Below are positions 1 through 9,030 of a stretch of 64,000 bases of DNA, piece after piece (the stretch's first letter is position 1; each line of letters begins with the position of its first letter). This stretch comes from Sphingobacterium allocomposti. GTDB taxonomy: Bacteria > Bacteroidota > Bacteroidia > Sphingobacteriales > Sphingobacteriaceae. The DNA lies in NCBI RefSeq assembly GCF_008124885.1, contig NZ_VNHX01000006.1, positions 109,544 through 173,543 on the forward strand, in the 5' to 3' direction. The position numbers were made by a program, and so were the translations under genes. The notes beneath the pieces are model-generated. The model searched no databases, was not told where the DNA came from, and saw nothing but the letters and a program-made list of their open reading frames with translations.

Positions 1-5
1 AAATT

Positions 6-272
6 TTAATGCGGTGGGTTCGGTGGTGTCGGCGGTTTTGGAGGTGGACAATTTATTGGAGTACAACTCGTTAATGTTCCTTCAAAACACCCTACAGCGA
101 TTGCATAGGCTCTGCCATCACCATCGTAGCAGGTAACTCCAACTGCAGTCCAAGTTTTGGGATTTGATTGCCCATATGCAGTTGAAAAAAAACTCATTGA
201 ACCGTCGATGGAGACTACCACAGCAGCCGCTACTGCGATAGCAAAAGTGAATAATTTCAATTTCTTTTTCAT
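6..272 (-). CDS. Small exported Cys-containing peptide, function unknown
   Basis: An 88-residue protein with a basic N-terminus (MKKKLKLF) and a hydrophobic stretch at about residues 9-22, followed by a likely cleavage near AYGQ (about 35). The mature part has four cysteines and ends in a proline-rich tail (PPPKPPTPPNPP). It looks like the many short exported peptides of Bacteroidota that have a conserved leader and a variable body, but I cannot name a family with certainty. It is complete, with its stop codon at the window edge, and stands alone beside the decayed insertion element. The signal is clear; the function is unknown. A lipoprotein is unlikely because no lipobox cysteine follows the hydrophobic segment. 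Confidence 0.6.
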   Translation of the reverse strand: MKKKLKLFTFAIAVAAAVVVSIDGSMSFFSTAYGQSNPKTWTAVGVTCYDGDGRAYAIAVGCFEGTLTSCTPINCPPPKPPTPPNPPH

Positions 273-756
273 AACTTTAATTTTTTGTTAGTAGGTAGCT
301 AAAAATGGTTTGAATTGCCGACAATACCGTTATTTCGCTAATTATTCGAAAGATAACGAAATAACATTATATTTTGATAAAAAAATAAAAAATGTTAAAA
401 TACAAGAAGACTTTGTTAATATCTGGGTATCAATAATCCAAACCAAAGACACCTCGACTCCAATCCACCATTATTATTACAAATGTTAATTTGATATATT
501 AAATATATGAATCAATCAGAAAGCAACGGGCCTTGGTTCGTCAAACGTTAAAGTTATGCATCGGTAATAAATGTGATTGTTGACCTTACCGCTCTATCCC
601 TACCTGCTCAGAGTATCCTGTGGATCTAGCGAAACTTCTTCTTTTATCTCTGCGACACCGCCATTGACCAGTCTCGCAAAGAAGCACGCAAAGTTTCTTT
701 TCTAAGCGCGTGCTGTCGGGGTGGCAGGATTGCTTTAGCCCCACAGGACCCAAACT
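273..756. other. Intergenic stretch left of the insertion element
   Basis: About 480 bases with no supported gene. The first half is AT-rich, fitting the upstream region of the minus-strand small peptide. The second half, about 560-756, is richer in GC and contains the 18-base copy of the tRNA-Pro 3' end. No convincing ORF, hairpin terminator or full promoter was seen. Confidence 0.5.
714..731. repeat. 18-bp copy of the tRNA-Pro 3' end (possible attachment-site scar)
   Basis: The 18 bases at 714-731 are identical, in the same orientation, to 2249-2266, which covers the 3' end of the minus-strand tRNA-Pro gene and two bases beyond it. A direct copy of a tRNA 3' end a short way downstream of the tRNA is what integration by a tyrosine recombinase leaves behind. 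The bracketed 1.5 kb holds only a decayed insertion sequence and a short tRNA-like piece, and no integrase is present. A chance or conversion-derived copy is possible. Confidence 0.45.
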
Positions 757-824
757 CGGATCAAGCAGAATTCTTGGGGGGATATAAATAAATTCTTAGT
801 TTAGCAGTCTTAAAATATATTACC

Positions 825-1178
825 TTGCAAGACGCTGAGCGAAGACTATTGGCCTTATTAATGCCCGAAGGGCTGTTAGATTATTTCGATATCATGGAAG
901 TTGTCCAACAGGATAAAGAACTCCATATCCACCTGGACGAAAAAAATATTGTTCCTTCAGGTTATGAAAACAGTAAACTGGAATCCAAGGGTTTCATGCC
1001 TGTTTCAGAGATTAAAGACTTTCCCATTCGGGGTCAGAAAGTTACACTTCATATTAGACGCAGGCGTTGGACGGTGCTGGATACACAGAAGATCATTACC
1101 CGGGATTGGAACCTGGTGCGTGAAGGTGCTCGAATGACTACGGAATTCGGGCTTTTTTTAAAGGGGATATTTGGATAA
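825..1178 (+). CDS. ISAon1-type transposase N-terminal region protein
   Basis: A 117-residue protein matching the N-terminal region protein encoded upstream of ISAon1-type transposases. Recognisable features are the opening LLALLMPEGLLDYFDIM, the central IHLDEKNI, and IKDFPIRGQKVTLHIRRRRW near residues 63-82. In the family this part recognises DNA and is followed by the DDE catalytic protein. The start is uncertain: the only in-frame candidate near the expected place is a TTG. The last codons overlap the TTG start of the next ORF, suggesting termination-reinitiation coupling. Because the catalytic ORF is broken, this gene is probably a relic even though it reads through intact. Confidence 0.65.
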   Translation: MQDAERRLLALLMPEGLLDYFDIMEVVQQDKELHIHLDEKNIVPSGYENSKLESKGFMPVSEIKDFPIRGQKVTLHIRRRRWTVLDTQKIITRDWNLVREGARMTTEFGLFLKGIFG

Positions 1179-2088
1179 CTATCCGATCAGTGCCCATCTT
1201 TTGGGGCTTCTGTTCCAGCTGGATGGCAAACAGCTCCAGGATCAGTATAAGAATCACCTGAGCGACTTTCATGACTGGGACCAGAAACCTCATGCGGAGT
1301 ACTGGACTGTATTCCCTAACAATATATCCCCGCAGCTGGGTATCGATGAAACCAGTTTTAGCAATGGCGAACTCTACACCATCGTAAGCAGCAAAGCCTG
1401 CAAGGGCAAAAAGGGAACCATTGTAGCTGCCATTAAAGGAACAAGGGCAGAAGATATTATCGCTGTATTAGAACGTATTCCGCTCAGGCTAAGAAACAAA
1501 GTTAAGGAAGTAACGATGGATATGGCTCCCAATATGGCAAAGGCTATCCGTAGGTGTTTCAGGAATGCCAGACGGGTTATTGACCGGTTTCATGTACAGA
1601 AGCTTGCTTATGATGCTGTTCAGGAACTACGTATCAGATACCGCTGGCAGGTGCTGGATGAAGAAAGTAAAAAGATTGCCCGGGCACGTAAAAACGGTGT
1701 TCCTTATGATCCTGAAGTACTGCCCAATGGTGATACCCTCAAACAGCTGCTGGCAAGGTCAAGATACCTGCTATTCAAGCATCCCACAAGATGGACGGAG
1801 AGTCAGAAACACCGGGCAGAACTCTTATTTCTACGGTTTCCTCTCCTAAAAAAGGCACATGACCTGGGAATAACCCTTGGCGATATCTTCAATAAATGCA
1901 AAGACAAGAAAGTAGCTTTTACCAAACTGACCCTATGGCACAACTGTTGAGAATGCGGTATAACATCTTTTAAGAATGTAACCAGATATACAGCCGACCA
2001 AAATATTCCGCATTACATCGACAATAGACGTACAAATGCCTCAACAGAATCTTTCAATGCTAAATTAAAAGCTGTTAGAAGCATCTAG
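1171..2088 (+). pseudogene. ISAon1-type transposase, broken (internal TGA, C-terminus lost)
   Basis: The first 259 codons give the DDE_Tnp_ISL3 catalytic region, with acidic residues in LGIDETSFSNGELY (about residue 59) and TMDMAPNM (about 115), and the RFHVQKLA motif. A TGA at 1948-1950 stops the frame just after LTLWHNC. The same frame continues as SFKNVTRY and then TNASTESFNAK, which contains the expected third catalytic acid. Around the stop the alternative frame reads V-E-N-A, as relatives do, so a pair of nearby small deletions is likely. A second stop, TAG at 2086-2088, falls where relatives continue for tens of residues, so the C-terminus is missing. Confidence 0.7.
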
Positions 2089-2173
2089 GGGAAGCAAGGG
2101 ACACAACCTTTTCCTACATCGGAGGATGAAATTGTATGCTTAAAAAAAACACTACCCCAGCAAAAAAATTTCG

Positions 2174-2218
2174 GCATGGCCGCGAATCGAACCCACGGTT
2201 CTCATCCTGCCCCGAAAC
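2174..2218 (-). other. tRNA-3'-half-like fragment
   Basis: On the minus strand this reads as a T-arm: five stem bases CGTGG, loop GTTCGAT, then TCGCG (with two G-T pairs), followed by an acceptor-like tail. No matching 5' half, D-arm or anticodon arm can be folded upstream, so it is at best a truncated tRNA. It sits between the insertion-sequence right end and the tRNA-Pro terminator, so it may be a remnant of an earlier integration or deletion. Resemblance by chance is possible. Confidence 0.3.
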
Positions 2219-2250
2219 GAAAAAAGCCCGACTTTCGTCGAGCTTTTTTG
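2219..2250 (-). terminator. Terminator of tRNA-Pro, possibly bidirectional
   Basis: On the minus strand, immediately after the tRNA, AAAAAGC-t-CGAC, loop GAAA, GTCG-g-GCTTTTTT forms a stem followed by a T-run. The A-run on the other side would let it also stop transcription from the left. Confidence 0.7.
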
Positions 2251-2324
2251 TCGGGGTGGCAGGATTCGAACCTACGACCTCCACATCCCAAATGTGGCGC
2301 GATACCGGGCTACGCTACACCCCG
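2251..2324 (-). tRNA. tRNA-Pro (anticodon TGG)
   Basis: A 74-nt cloverleaf on the minus strand. The acceptor stem is CGGGGTG with CACCCCG and discriminator A. The anticodon stem CCACA/TGTGG encloses the loop TTTGGGA, which gives anticodon TGG. The T-arm carries GGTTCGAATCC. No CCA is encoded, as is usual in Bacteroidota. Short ORFs at 2136-2424 are translations of this gene and are not real. Its 3' end is duplicated at 714-731. Confidence 0.95.
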
Positions 2325-2353
2325 AAAAGGTATCACCTTTGTTTTGTGTGGCA

Positions 2354-2361
2354 CAAATATA
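2354..2361 (-). promoter_or_regulatory. -7 box of the tRNA-Pro promoter
   Basis: The minus strand reads TATATTTG, a perfect TAnnTTTG, about 30 bases upstream of the tRNA 5' end. The -33 element is weak (CTTG about 20 bases further upstream). Confidence 0.6.
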
Positions 2362-2513
2362 CGGCATATTTTGTCTCCGTCAAGAGCTATACACGAATAT
2401 TTCGCTAACGAGCTCAAAGCGTGATAGATAATTTTAACAACAGACGGACGTCAACCCGTCAGAAGAAAATAAAAAATTAAAAAGAAACCATGGTACGGCT
2501 GATTTTTTTTTCG

Positions 2514-2640
2514 TACCTTTGCACGCACTTGTAAAAGAGTGGCGAAAATTCTTTTAAAGTATTTTTTTATTTAAGAAAAAAGCTGTAATATTGCAGTCCG
2601 ATTTTTACAGGATATAAATCGTTAATAATTACTCGAAATC
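2514..2640 (+). promoter_or_regulatory. rplS promoter and 5' leader
   Basis: TACCTTTG at 2514-2521 is a perfect Bacteroidota -7 box; the predicted start is near 2526. This leaves a leader of about 115 bases, long for this genome. It can fold CACT/AGTG near 2527-2542 and CTGTAA/TTACAG near 2583-2610. No Shine-Dalgarno precedes the ATG. A ribosomal-protein-binding leader is possible but unproven. Confidence 0.55.
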
Positions 2641-2988
2641 ATGGATTTAGTAAAATTTGTAGAAGAACAAGCGGTAGTAAAAAATGAAATTCCCGCTTTC
2701 AAAGCCGGAGATACCATCAGCGTTCATTATAAAATTCGCGAAGGAAATAAAGAGCGTGTTCAGGTGTACCAGGGTGTAGTGATCCAATTAAACAGCGAAG
2801 GTGCTAACGCTACTTTTACCGTTCGTAAAATTTCCAACGGTGTGGGTGTTGAACGTATTTTCCCTGTAAATTCACCAAACATTCAAAAGATAGAAGTAAA
2901 CAGCTACGGTAAAGTGCGTCGCGCTAAATTATTCTACCTACGTGGCCTTACCGGTAAAGCCGCTCGTATTAAAAGTAGACGCGTTTAA
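2641..2988 (+). CDS. rplS: 50S ribosomal protein L19
   Basis: A structural protein of the large ribosomal subunit, located at the 30S-50S interface. The 115-residue product has the expected length and family motifs: an N-terminal helix, the [15 protein letters not shown] segment near residue 20, [15 protein letters not shown] near 77-91, and the basic tail [11 protein letters not shown]...KAARIKSRR. Start and stop are unambiguous. It is monocistronic here, with its own promoter upstream and a strong terminator 20 bases downstream. Codon use is AT-richer than in neighbouring genes, as for other highly expressed genes in the window. Confidence 0.97.
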   Translation: MDLVKFVEEQAVVKNEIPAFKAGDTISVHYKIREGNKERVQVYQGVVIQLNSEGANATFTVRKISNGVGVERIFPVNSPNIQKIEVNSYGKVRRAKLFYLRGLTGKAARIKSRRV

Positions 2989-3009
2989 TCAGCTCGTTCT
3001 TCAAGACAT

Positions 3010-3045
3010 AAAAAAAGCTTTCACATTTGTGGAAGCTTTTTTTTT
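3010..3045 (+). terminator. rplS terminator
   Basis: AAAAAGCTT-t-CAC / GTG-g-AAGCTTTTT stem with a nine-base T-run, 22 bases after the rplS stop codon. Confidence 0.85.
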
Positions 3046-3139
3046 ACCCCCCCTCCTTCTGTCTCTTCCGCCGAAGACCTTACAAAATTTATGTTACAAT
3101 CGCTTTCTCCGCCTTTAATTATGTATTTTAACCCCAAAC

Positions 3140-4243
3140 ATGAAGCACATATTAATATCCTTAACAGCAGCTATTATTCTACACCTTCCAAGCGAAGCAC
3201 AAGGACAGCTCAACGTCGAGCAGATAAAGAATATGCAGACAACGCCGGCCGTATATAACGCATTAAAAGCCCGCACATCCATTCACATTGACGGAAAAGC
3301 AGACGAAGAGGCATGGAGCACAGCATCGTGGACAACCGACTTTATTGATATCGAGGGGCCGACGAGGCCGGTCCCCAGACACAACACCAAAGCCAAGATG
3401 CTGTGGGACGACGATAACCTTTACATCTACGCCCAGCTGGAGGAGCCGCACGTATGGGGAAACCTGCGCCAGCGCGACACCATCATCTACCACAACAACG
3501 ACTTCGAAATATTCATTAAGCCTTTCGATCAGCATCCATTCTACTTTGAGATTGAGATCAACACCCTGAATACGGTTATGGATCTCATGATGCCAAAGAC
3601 GTATCGCCTCGGCGGCGAAGCGATTATGCACTGGGATGTCAAGGGGCTACGAAGTGCCGTTCATGTTGAAGGAACGAACAACAATCCCGCCGATGTGGAC
3701 CAATATTGGGCCATAGAGATGGCCATCCCGTTCAGTTCTTTAACCACGTTCGGCAAGAAAATGCCTCCGAAACAAGATGTATTCTGGAGGATTAATTTCT
3801 CAAGGGTTCAATGGCAGCATGACATCGTGAAAAACTCCTACCAACGGAAGAAGGCAAACGGCCGGCTTGTTCCAGAAGACAACTGGGTATGGTCTCCTAT
3901 CGGCGTCATCAACATGCATCACCCCGAACGCTGGGGTTATCCCCGTTTTACCGAGAATACCAACCCTTCTCTCTTACCGGCGACAGCCGACCTCGAAAAA
4001 ACGGTATGGAACATTTTCCATCTACAGCAGATCCACAAAAAGCAGCACGGAAAATACACCGATCGGCTGACAACCTTACCTGCGTATACCGACCTGGTCG
4101 CCGGTGGCCTCAAAAAGACCGCACATTCCATCACGTTAAACCCTGCTAAATCCTTTTATTTATTGAGAGTTAAAGACGACGCGTCGAATACCACTGTTAC
4201 CATTGATAGCTATGGAAATTACCACATAAACTATGACTACTAG
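3140..4243 (+). CDS. Exported carbohydrate-binding family 9-like protein
   Basis: A 367-residue protein with an N-terminal signal peptide (MKHILISLTAAIILHL, cleavage near residues 19-22). Residues of about 45-255 show the CBM9-like beta-sandwich pattern: IDGKADEEAWSTASWT, KAKMLWDDDNLYIYAQLEEPHVWG, DFEIFIKPF, YFEIEINTLNTVMDL, and WAIEMAIPFSSL. Family members bind sugars in outer-membrane or periplasmic glycan-degrading enzymes and are common as stand-alone proteins in Bacteroidota. The C-terminal 100 residues are not recognised. The stop codon overlaps the start of the next gene by 11 bases, so the pair is translationally coupled and probably acts on one carbohydrate substrate. That substrate is unknown. 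Confidence 0.8.
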   Translation: MKHILISLTAAIILHLPSEAQGQLNVEQIKNMQTTPAVYNALKARTSIHIDGKADEEAWSTASWTTDFIDIEGPTRPVPRHNTKAKMLWDDDNLYIYAQLEEPHVWGNLRQRDTIIYHNNDFEIFIKPFDQHPFYFEIEINTLNTVMDLMMPKTYRLGGEAIMHWDVKGLRSAVHVEGTNNNPADVDQYWAIEMAIPFSSLTTFGKKMPPKQDVFWRINFSRVQWQHDIVKNSYQRKKANGRLVPEDNWVWSPIGVINMHHPERWGYPRFTENTNPSLLPATADLEKTVWNIFHLQQIHKKQHGKYTDRLTTLPAYTDLVAGGLKKTAHSITLNPAKSFYLLRVKDDASNTTVTIDSYGNYHINYDY

Positions 4244-5309
4244 AAGAAACTTTATCAAGCACGCAGGGCTGGGACTGGCCGTACTACAATGGAGCGGGGT
4301 TTCAGCAAAAGCCGAAAACACCAAACTTCCCTTTACATTCGATTTTTGGCTGTGGACAAGGCCGGGAGAACAGGAAACAGAACTTCAATTGAAGACCCGT
4401 TATAAAAGTTATCGGGAGGCCGGCGTCCGTGGCATCTTCTTTGAAAGCTACAGCAAGAAGCATTTTCAGTTAGCCAAAGAGCAGGGCCTTGAGACACACC
4501 GCTGGATGTGGACAATGAACCGGGGCGAAAAAGAGCTCTTATCTCAACACCCCGAATACTATGCCGTCAGCAGGTCGGGAAAGTCATGTGCCACCAACCC
4601 ACCGTACGTAGGTTATTACCGGTTTTTGTGTCCATCCCACCCCGATGTTCCTGCCTATCTGGAGGAAAAAGCGCGAGAACAGCTGGAGAAAGAAGATATA
4701 GACGGCTTACATTTGGACTACATCCGCTACCCAGATGTTGTTCTTCCCGTAAATCTGTGGGAAAACTACAACCTGGATCAGTCTACAGAACTTCCTGACT
4801 ATGATTTTTGCTATAGCACATACAGTAAAGCCGCATTCCTGAAGGAAACCGGCATTGACATCGACAAGGTTGAGCGGCCCGAACAGAGTCTATCATGGCG
4901 CTCCTTCCGGTATCGACAGATTAATAAGATTGTCAACCGTATCTGCGCCGCAGCGGAAGACTACAAGAAGCCCGTGACCGCAGCCGTCTTCCCGACGCCT
5001 GATCTCGCCAAACGGATTGTGCGCCAGGATTGGGCGAATTGGAACCTGTCGGCCGTGTTTCCCATGATTTACCACGGGTTCTACAAGGAGCCCATCCATT
5101 GGATCGGTACGGCGGTGGCCGAAGGTGTGCAGACGCTGAACGGAAAATTCCCGTTATATGCCGGATTATATATCCCTGATTTCCGTTCTATTGACGAGCT
5201 GAAGCAAGGCATCATCCTCGCCAAAAACAACGGTGCGGCCGGCATTTCCCTCTTTGGAGAAACTGATTTCGATCAGCCAACGATCGATTTATTACGATCG
5301 ATAAGATAA
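4233..5309 (+). CDS. Exported GHL10/GH10-like putative glycosidase with Tat-type signal
   Basis: A 358-residue protein that starts with a twin-arginine-like leader (TRRNFIKHAGLGLAVL). The body resembles the hypothetical glycosyl-hydrolase families with a TIM barrel (GHL10/DUF187/DUF4015 type): GVRGIFFESYSKKHF near residue 65, GLHLDYIRYPD near 158-168, and FPMIYHGFY near 275. The LDYIRYP motif is diagnostic of these barrels and its Asp is a candidate catalytic residue. It is cotranscribed with the preceding CBM9-like gene (11-base overlap), which supports a role in sugar breakdown. Export by Tat would fit the TatA gene in this window. Substrate and activity are not shown. Confidence 0.75.
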   Translation: MTTRRNFIKHAGLGLAVLQWSGVSAKAENTKLPFTFDFWLWTRPGEQETELQLKTRYKSYREAGVRGIFFESYSKKHFQLAKEQGLETHRWMWTMNRGEKELLSQHPEYYAVSRSGKSCATNPPYVGYYRFLCPSHPDVPAYLEEKAREQLEKEDIDGLHLDYIRYPDVVLPVNLWENYNLDQSTELPDYDFCYSTYSKAAFLKETGIDIDKVERPEQSLSWRSFRYRQINKIVNRICAAAEDYKKPVTAAVFPTPDLAKRIVRQDWANWNLSAVFPMIYHGFYKEPIHWIGTAVAEGVQTLNGKFPLYAGLYIPDFRSIDELKQGIILAKNNGAAGISLFGETDFDQPTIDLLRSIR

Positions 5310-5318
5310 GTATTAAAT

Positions 5319-5345
5319 GAGCCTTTGGCGCACTGCCAAAGGCTC
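5319..5345 (+). terminator. Hairpin after the glycosidase operon
   Basis: Perfect 11-bp stem GAGCCTTTGGC / GCCAAAGGCTC with loop GCACT, 10 bases after the stop. No T-run follows, so termination efficiency is uncertain. Confidence 0.5.
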
Positions 5346-5479
5346 TCAACAAATGCATTGCCACGCGCGGTTACCATCCGGGCGCCGCGCTTCCCCGAGC
5401 GACGGAGATCGGAAGTAACAAAAACGCCCGGCAGACACCGAAGAAAGTTTTTTAATTTCGGTTAGTCTCGAAAAAATCA

Positions 5480-5487
5480 TATCTTTG
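5480..5487 (+). promoter_or_regulatory. -7 box of the pyrG promoter
   Basis: TATCTTTG matches TAnnTTTG and lies 68 bases before the pyrG ATG. A clear TTTG at -33 was not found. Confidence 0.55.
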
Positions 5488-5555
5488 TATCCCGTACATA
5501 AAGCAGATTTAGAACCTTTTTTTGGGTTCAAAATAGTTGAAATTCCATTATTGCT

Positions 5556-7163
5556 ATGAGTAAATATATCTTCGTTACGGGCGGCGTTACCTCGTCGTTA
5601 GGAAAAGGCATTATTGCAGCATCTCTTGCCAAACTCCTCCAGGCTCGCGGTTTTAAAGTGACCATTCAAAAGTTCGACCCCTATATTAATATTGATCCGG
5701 GAACCCTCAACCCATACGAACATGGAGAATGTTACGTTACAGAAGATGGTGCGGAAACTGACCTGGACCTCGGCCACTATGAACGCTTTCTGAACGTTCC
5801 GACATCTCAAGCAAATAATGTAACAACGGGGCGTATCTACCAGCATGTCATCGAACAGGAACGGGCCGGTGCCTACCTCGGGAAAACGGTACAGGTAGTC
5901 CCGCACATAACAGACGAAATCAAACGTCGTATGCAGCTCCTTGGACAGACGGGTGAATACGATATTGTTATAACCGAATTAGGGGGAACGGTCGGGGATA
6001 TCGAGTCGCTTCCGTTCATTGAGGCGGTAAGACAACTCCGCTGGGAGTTAGGCAACAGCGACTCGCTTGTGATCCACCTTACCCTTGTGCCTTATCTCGC
6101 TGCTGCTGGCGAATTAAAGACAAAACCCACACAACACTCTGTAAAAACGCTTTTAGAATATGGTATACAGCCTGATATCCTGGTTTGCCGTACCGAGCAC
6201 AAATTAACACACGAGATCCGCAAAAAGCTGGCACAGTTCTGTAATGTGAATATCAATGCCGTTGTAGAATCAATAGATGCCTCAACGATCTACGACGTTC
6301 CCTTAAACATGCTGAAAGAACAGCTCGATAAAACGGCACTCGCCAAACTCAAGCTTTCCACGAAGAACGAACCTGACTTAGATAGCTGGAAGACCTTCCT
6401 CGGTAAATTAAAAAATCCGACAAACGAAGTCGCCATCGGCCTCGTCGGAAAGTACGTGGAGCTTCCCGATGCCTACAAATCTATCGTAGAAGCCTTTGTT
6501 CATGCGGGTGCTGTCAACGAAACCAAAGTTAAAGTGCAGTACGTAGCTGCCGAAAGCGTAAACGAAGAAAACGTACATGAAAAACTCAAAGACCTGGACG
6601 GTGTTTTAGTAGCGCCCGGATTTGGCGAACGGGGCCTCGACGGAAAACTGGCGTCTATTAAATATGTACGGGAGAACAAGATCCCCTTTTTCGGCATCTG
6701 TTTGGGCATGCAGTGCTCCGTTATCGAGTTCGGACGTAATGTGCTGGGTTTAACCGATGCGAACAGCTTTGAAATGAATGACAAAACGGCCCACCCGGTT
6801 ATCAACTTAATGGAGGAGCAAAAGTCTATCAAAAATATGGGCGGGACCATGCGTCTTGGGGCTTACGATTGTGAAATCAAGAAAGGAACAAAAGCACACA
6901 GCATCTACGGAAAAACAAAAATTTCAGAAAGGCACAGACATCGTTATGAATTTAACAATGCTTACCTGAAGCAATACGAAGAAGCAGGTATGATTGCTTC
7001 TGGAATAAACCCAACCACGGGACTGGTGGAAATCGTTGAACTCAAAAACCACCCGTTCTTCGTTGCCGGACAATTTCATCCGGAATTAAAGTCAACAGTT
7101 GCAAATCCTCACCCGCTTTTTGTTAGCTTTGTAGCCGCTTCTTTGGCTAACAAGAAAAGCTAA
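5556..7163 (+). CDS. pyrG: CTP synthase
   Basis: Converts UTP to CTP using ATP and glutamine, the last step of pyrimidine nucleotide synthesis, in the cytoplasm. The 535-residue product has normal length. The N-terminal synthetase domain begins with [13 protein letters not shown] (residues 7-19) and contains [20 protein letters not shown]. The C-terminal class-I glutamine amidotransferase domain has the nucleophile Cys382 in GICLGMQ, and His508 and Glu510 in GQFHPE. All catalytic residues are present. yidC follows after 39 bases in the same orientation and may be cotranscribed. Confidence 0.98.
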   Translation: MSKYIFVTGGVTSSLGKGIIAASLAKLLQARGFKVTIQKFDPYINIDPGTLNPYEHGECYVTEDGAETDLDLGHYERFLNVPTSQANNVTTGRIYQHVIEQERAGAYLGKTVQVVPHITDEIKRRMQLLGQTGEYDIVITELGGTVGDIESLPFIEAVRQLRWELGNSDSLVIHLTLVPYLAAAGELKTKPTQHSVKTLLEYGIQPDILVCRTEHKLTHEIRKKLAQFCNVNINAVVESIDASTIYDVPLNMLKEQLDKTALAKLKLSTKNEPDLDSWKTFLGKLKNPTNEVAIGLVGKYVELPDAYKSIVEAFVHAGAVNETKVKVQYVAAESVNEENVHEKLKDLDGVLVAPGFGERGLDGKLASIKYVRENKIPFFGICLGMQCSVIEFGRNVLGLTDANSFEMNDKTAHPVINLMEEQKSIKNMGGTMRLGAYDCEIKKGTKAHSIYGKTKISERHRHRYEFNNAYLKQYEEAGMIASGINPTTGLVEIVELKNHPFFVAGQFHPELKSTVANPHPLFVSFVAASLANKKS

Positions 7164-7202
7164 ACAGGAACGAATGTTATATTGAAAATTAAACAGTAAA
7201 AA

Positions 7203-9020
7203 ATGGATAGAAATACCCTAATTGGATTAGTACTTATCTTCGGAATTTTAGCAGGTTCGTTTTACCTGATGAAACCCTCCGAACAGGAGCTAAAACAAGA
7301 ACAGCGGCTGCAGGATTCGCTGAAAAGAGTCAAGGAAGGGCTTCCACCACTATCGGATACGGCAAAAGTCGCTACGCAGCATACAATAGACTCTTCAGCT
7401 ATTTTAAGCAAACCTTTCGGCGAAGCACGCCTCGGTGAAGAACAGGTTGTCACCCTCGAAAATGAATTACTTATCGCGAAGATCAGTTCGCGTGGAGGAC
7501 AGGTAAAATCTGTTCAGCTAAAAAACGAAACGAACTTCGACGGCAAACCGCTGATGCTTTTGGAAGAGAACCACAATAAGTTCGGCTTCGTATTCAAAGC
7601 AAACGGCGAAAACGTCAATACCAGCGAGCTGAATTTCGCCCCGCAGGGAGGAAACATCTCCGTGTCCGGCGAATCGGCACAATCGGTGACATTCCGCGCC
7701 AACTATAGCGCCAACCAATACCTCGAGTATACGTACTCCATTAAGGGCAACGACTTTAACTTAGGACTTGACGTTAAAGCGGTAGGCCTCCAACATCTGA
7801 TGGATGTAAAGACCAGCAGTATTGTGCTCAACTGGGAAACCACCCTATTACAGAAGGAACTAAACGGCACGTCCGAGCGTGAAAAATCCACAATATTCTT
7901 TAAAGAGGCAAACGGTAACGTAGACCACCTTTCGGAAACAAGCGACGACAACGAGAAGCTGGACGAGACAATTAACTGGATCGCCTTTAAGCAGCACTTC
8001 TTCTCCACGGTACTTGCGTCGAACCAACCGTTAAACAACGCTGAGCTGGCCGTAAAATTCGATAGCAGCCCAAATGTTGTCAAACACTATAAAGCCTCTG
8101 CCGATTTAGCGTTCTCCGGACAGAAAGACAACCACTACACGTTTAACTTTTTCTTCGGGCCAAATCAGTATAAGGTATTAAAAGCCCAAGGCAACGACTT
8201 CCAGAAAATCATCAACATGGGATGGGGGCCAATGGGATGGATCAACAAGTTTATTACCGTACCTATTTTTGACTTTCTAGACGGCTTTCACCTGAGTTAC
8301 GGAATTATAATTCTAATTCTGACCATTTTCCTAAAAGGTCTTCTCTTCCCGCTGACATATAAGTCTTACCAGTCTATGGCTAAAATGCGCGTGCTGAAAC
8401 CTCAATTGGACGAGATCAAAGAAAAAGTCGGAGAAGACAACCCGATGCTGCTCCAACAGGAACAGATGAAACTTTATAAGCAAGCCGGCGTCAACCCGTT
8501 GGGAGGATGTTTGCCTCTGCTGCTGCAAATGCCTTTCACGCTGGCGTTCTTTTTCTTCTTCCCCAACTTGTTTGAGTTGCGAGGAGAGAGTTTCCTTTGG
8601 GTCAAAGACCTGTCCACCTACGACGCACCGGTTACCTTCCCGGCTATATTTGGAATAAACCACATCTCCCTGATGTGCGTGCTGATGACCTTGACCACCC
8701 TGTTGACAACGTGGTACAACAACGCGACATCGGGAGCGGCAAACAATCAGATGAAGTACATCGGCTATATCATGCCACTGATTTTCTTCTTTGTTCTGAA
8801 CAACTTCCCTGCCGGATTAAATTACTACTATTTCCTTGCCGCGGTCTTCACATTTTTGACCCAGGTTATCATCCGTCAGTTCATCGATGACGAGAAAATA
8901 CTGGCGAAAATCGAAGAAAATAAGAAGACTCCAAAGGTGCAAAAAAAGTCTTCTTTCCAACAAAAGATGGAAGAAATGATGCGCCAGCAACAGGCCGCTC
9001 AGCAAAAGAAAAACAAATAA
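7203..9020 (+). CDS. yidC: Membrane protein insertase YidC
   Basis: Inserts and folds inner-membrane proteins, alone or with SecYEG. The 605-residue product has the Gram-negative layout: a first membrane segment at about residues 5-22, a large periplasmic beta-rich domain (about 70-340), then the conserved five-helix 60-kDa insertase core (about 360-570). The core contains YGIIILILTIFLKGLLFPLT, the cytoplasmic coiled hairpin MAKMRVLKPQLDEIKEK, and GGCLPLLLQMPFTLAFFFFF. A basic Gln/Lys-rich tail (about 575-605) follows, as is common for ribosome contact. A strong terminator ends the unit. Confidence 0.97.
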   Translation: MDRNTLIGLVLIFGILAGSFYLMKPSEQELKQEQRLQDSLKRVKEGLPPLSDTAKVATQHTIDSSAILSKPFGEARLGEEQVVTLENELLIAKISSRGGQVKSVQLKNETNFDGKPLMLLEENHNKFGFVFKANGENVNTSELNFAPQGGNISVSGESAQSVTFRANYSANQYLEYTYSIKGNDFNLGLDVKAVGLQHLMDVKTSSIVLNWETTLLQKELNGTSEREKSTIFFKEANGNVDHLSETSDDNEKLDETINWIAFKQHFFSTVLASNQPLNNAELAVKFDSSPNVVKHYKASADLAFSGQKDNHYTFNFFFGPNQYKVLKAQGNDFQKIINMGWGPMGWINKFITVPIFDFLDGFHLSYGIIILILTIFLKGLLFPLTYKSYQSMAKMRVLKPQLDEIKEKVGEDNPMLLQQEQMKLYKQAGVNPLGGCLPLLLQMPFTLAFFFFFPNLFELRGESFLWVKDLSTYDAPVTFPAIFGINHISLMCVLMTLTTLLTTWYNNATSGAANNQMKYIGYIMPLIFFFVLNNFPAGLNYYYFLAAVFTFLTQVIIRQFIDDEKILAKIEENKKTPKVQKKSSFQQKMEEMMRQQQAAQQKKNK

Positions 9021-9030
9021 ATATGTAATA

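Larger units (their letters stand above)
757..2172 (+). mobile_element. Decayed ISAon1-type insertion sequence (ends approximate)
   Basis: Two overlapping ORFs form the typical pair of an ISAon1-type element, whose transposase has the DDE_Tnp_ISL3 fold: an N-terminal region protein, then the catalytic protein. The left end is placed near GGATCAAGC at 757 and the G-run at 775-780. The right end is placed near the ACCCCAGC run at about 2152-2159. Right-end similarity to the left end is weak, so the termini are guesses. The catalytic ORF has an internal stop and a missing C-terminus, so the copy is inactive. Confidence 0.6.

Noticed and set aside
1140..1178. Programmed frameshift joining the two transposase ORFs at a T7-A3-G4 run
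   Set aside because: The second ORF is in the +1 frame and has a TAA at 1159-1161, so a -1 slip on the run cannot join them. Reinitiation at the TTG at 1171 is simpler.
2136..2424. Two overlapping ORFs of 82-90 codons
   Set aside because: They are translations across the tRNA-Pro gene, its terminator and the tRNA-like fragment. The motif GFEPTTSTSQMW is the usual false product of a reversed tRNA-Pro.
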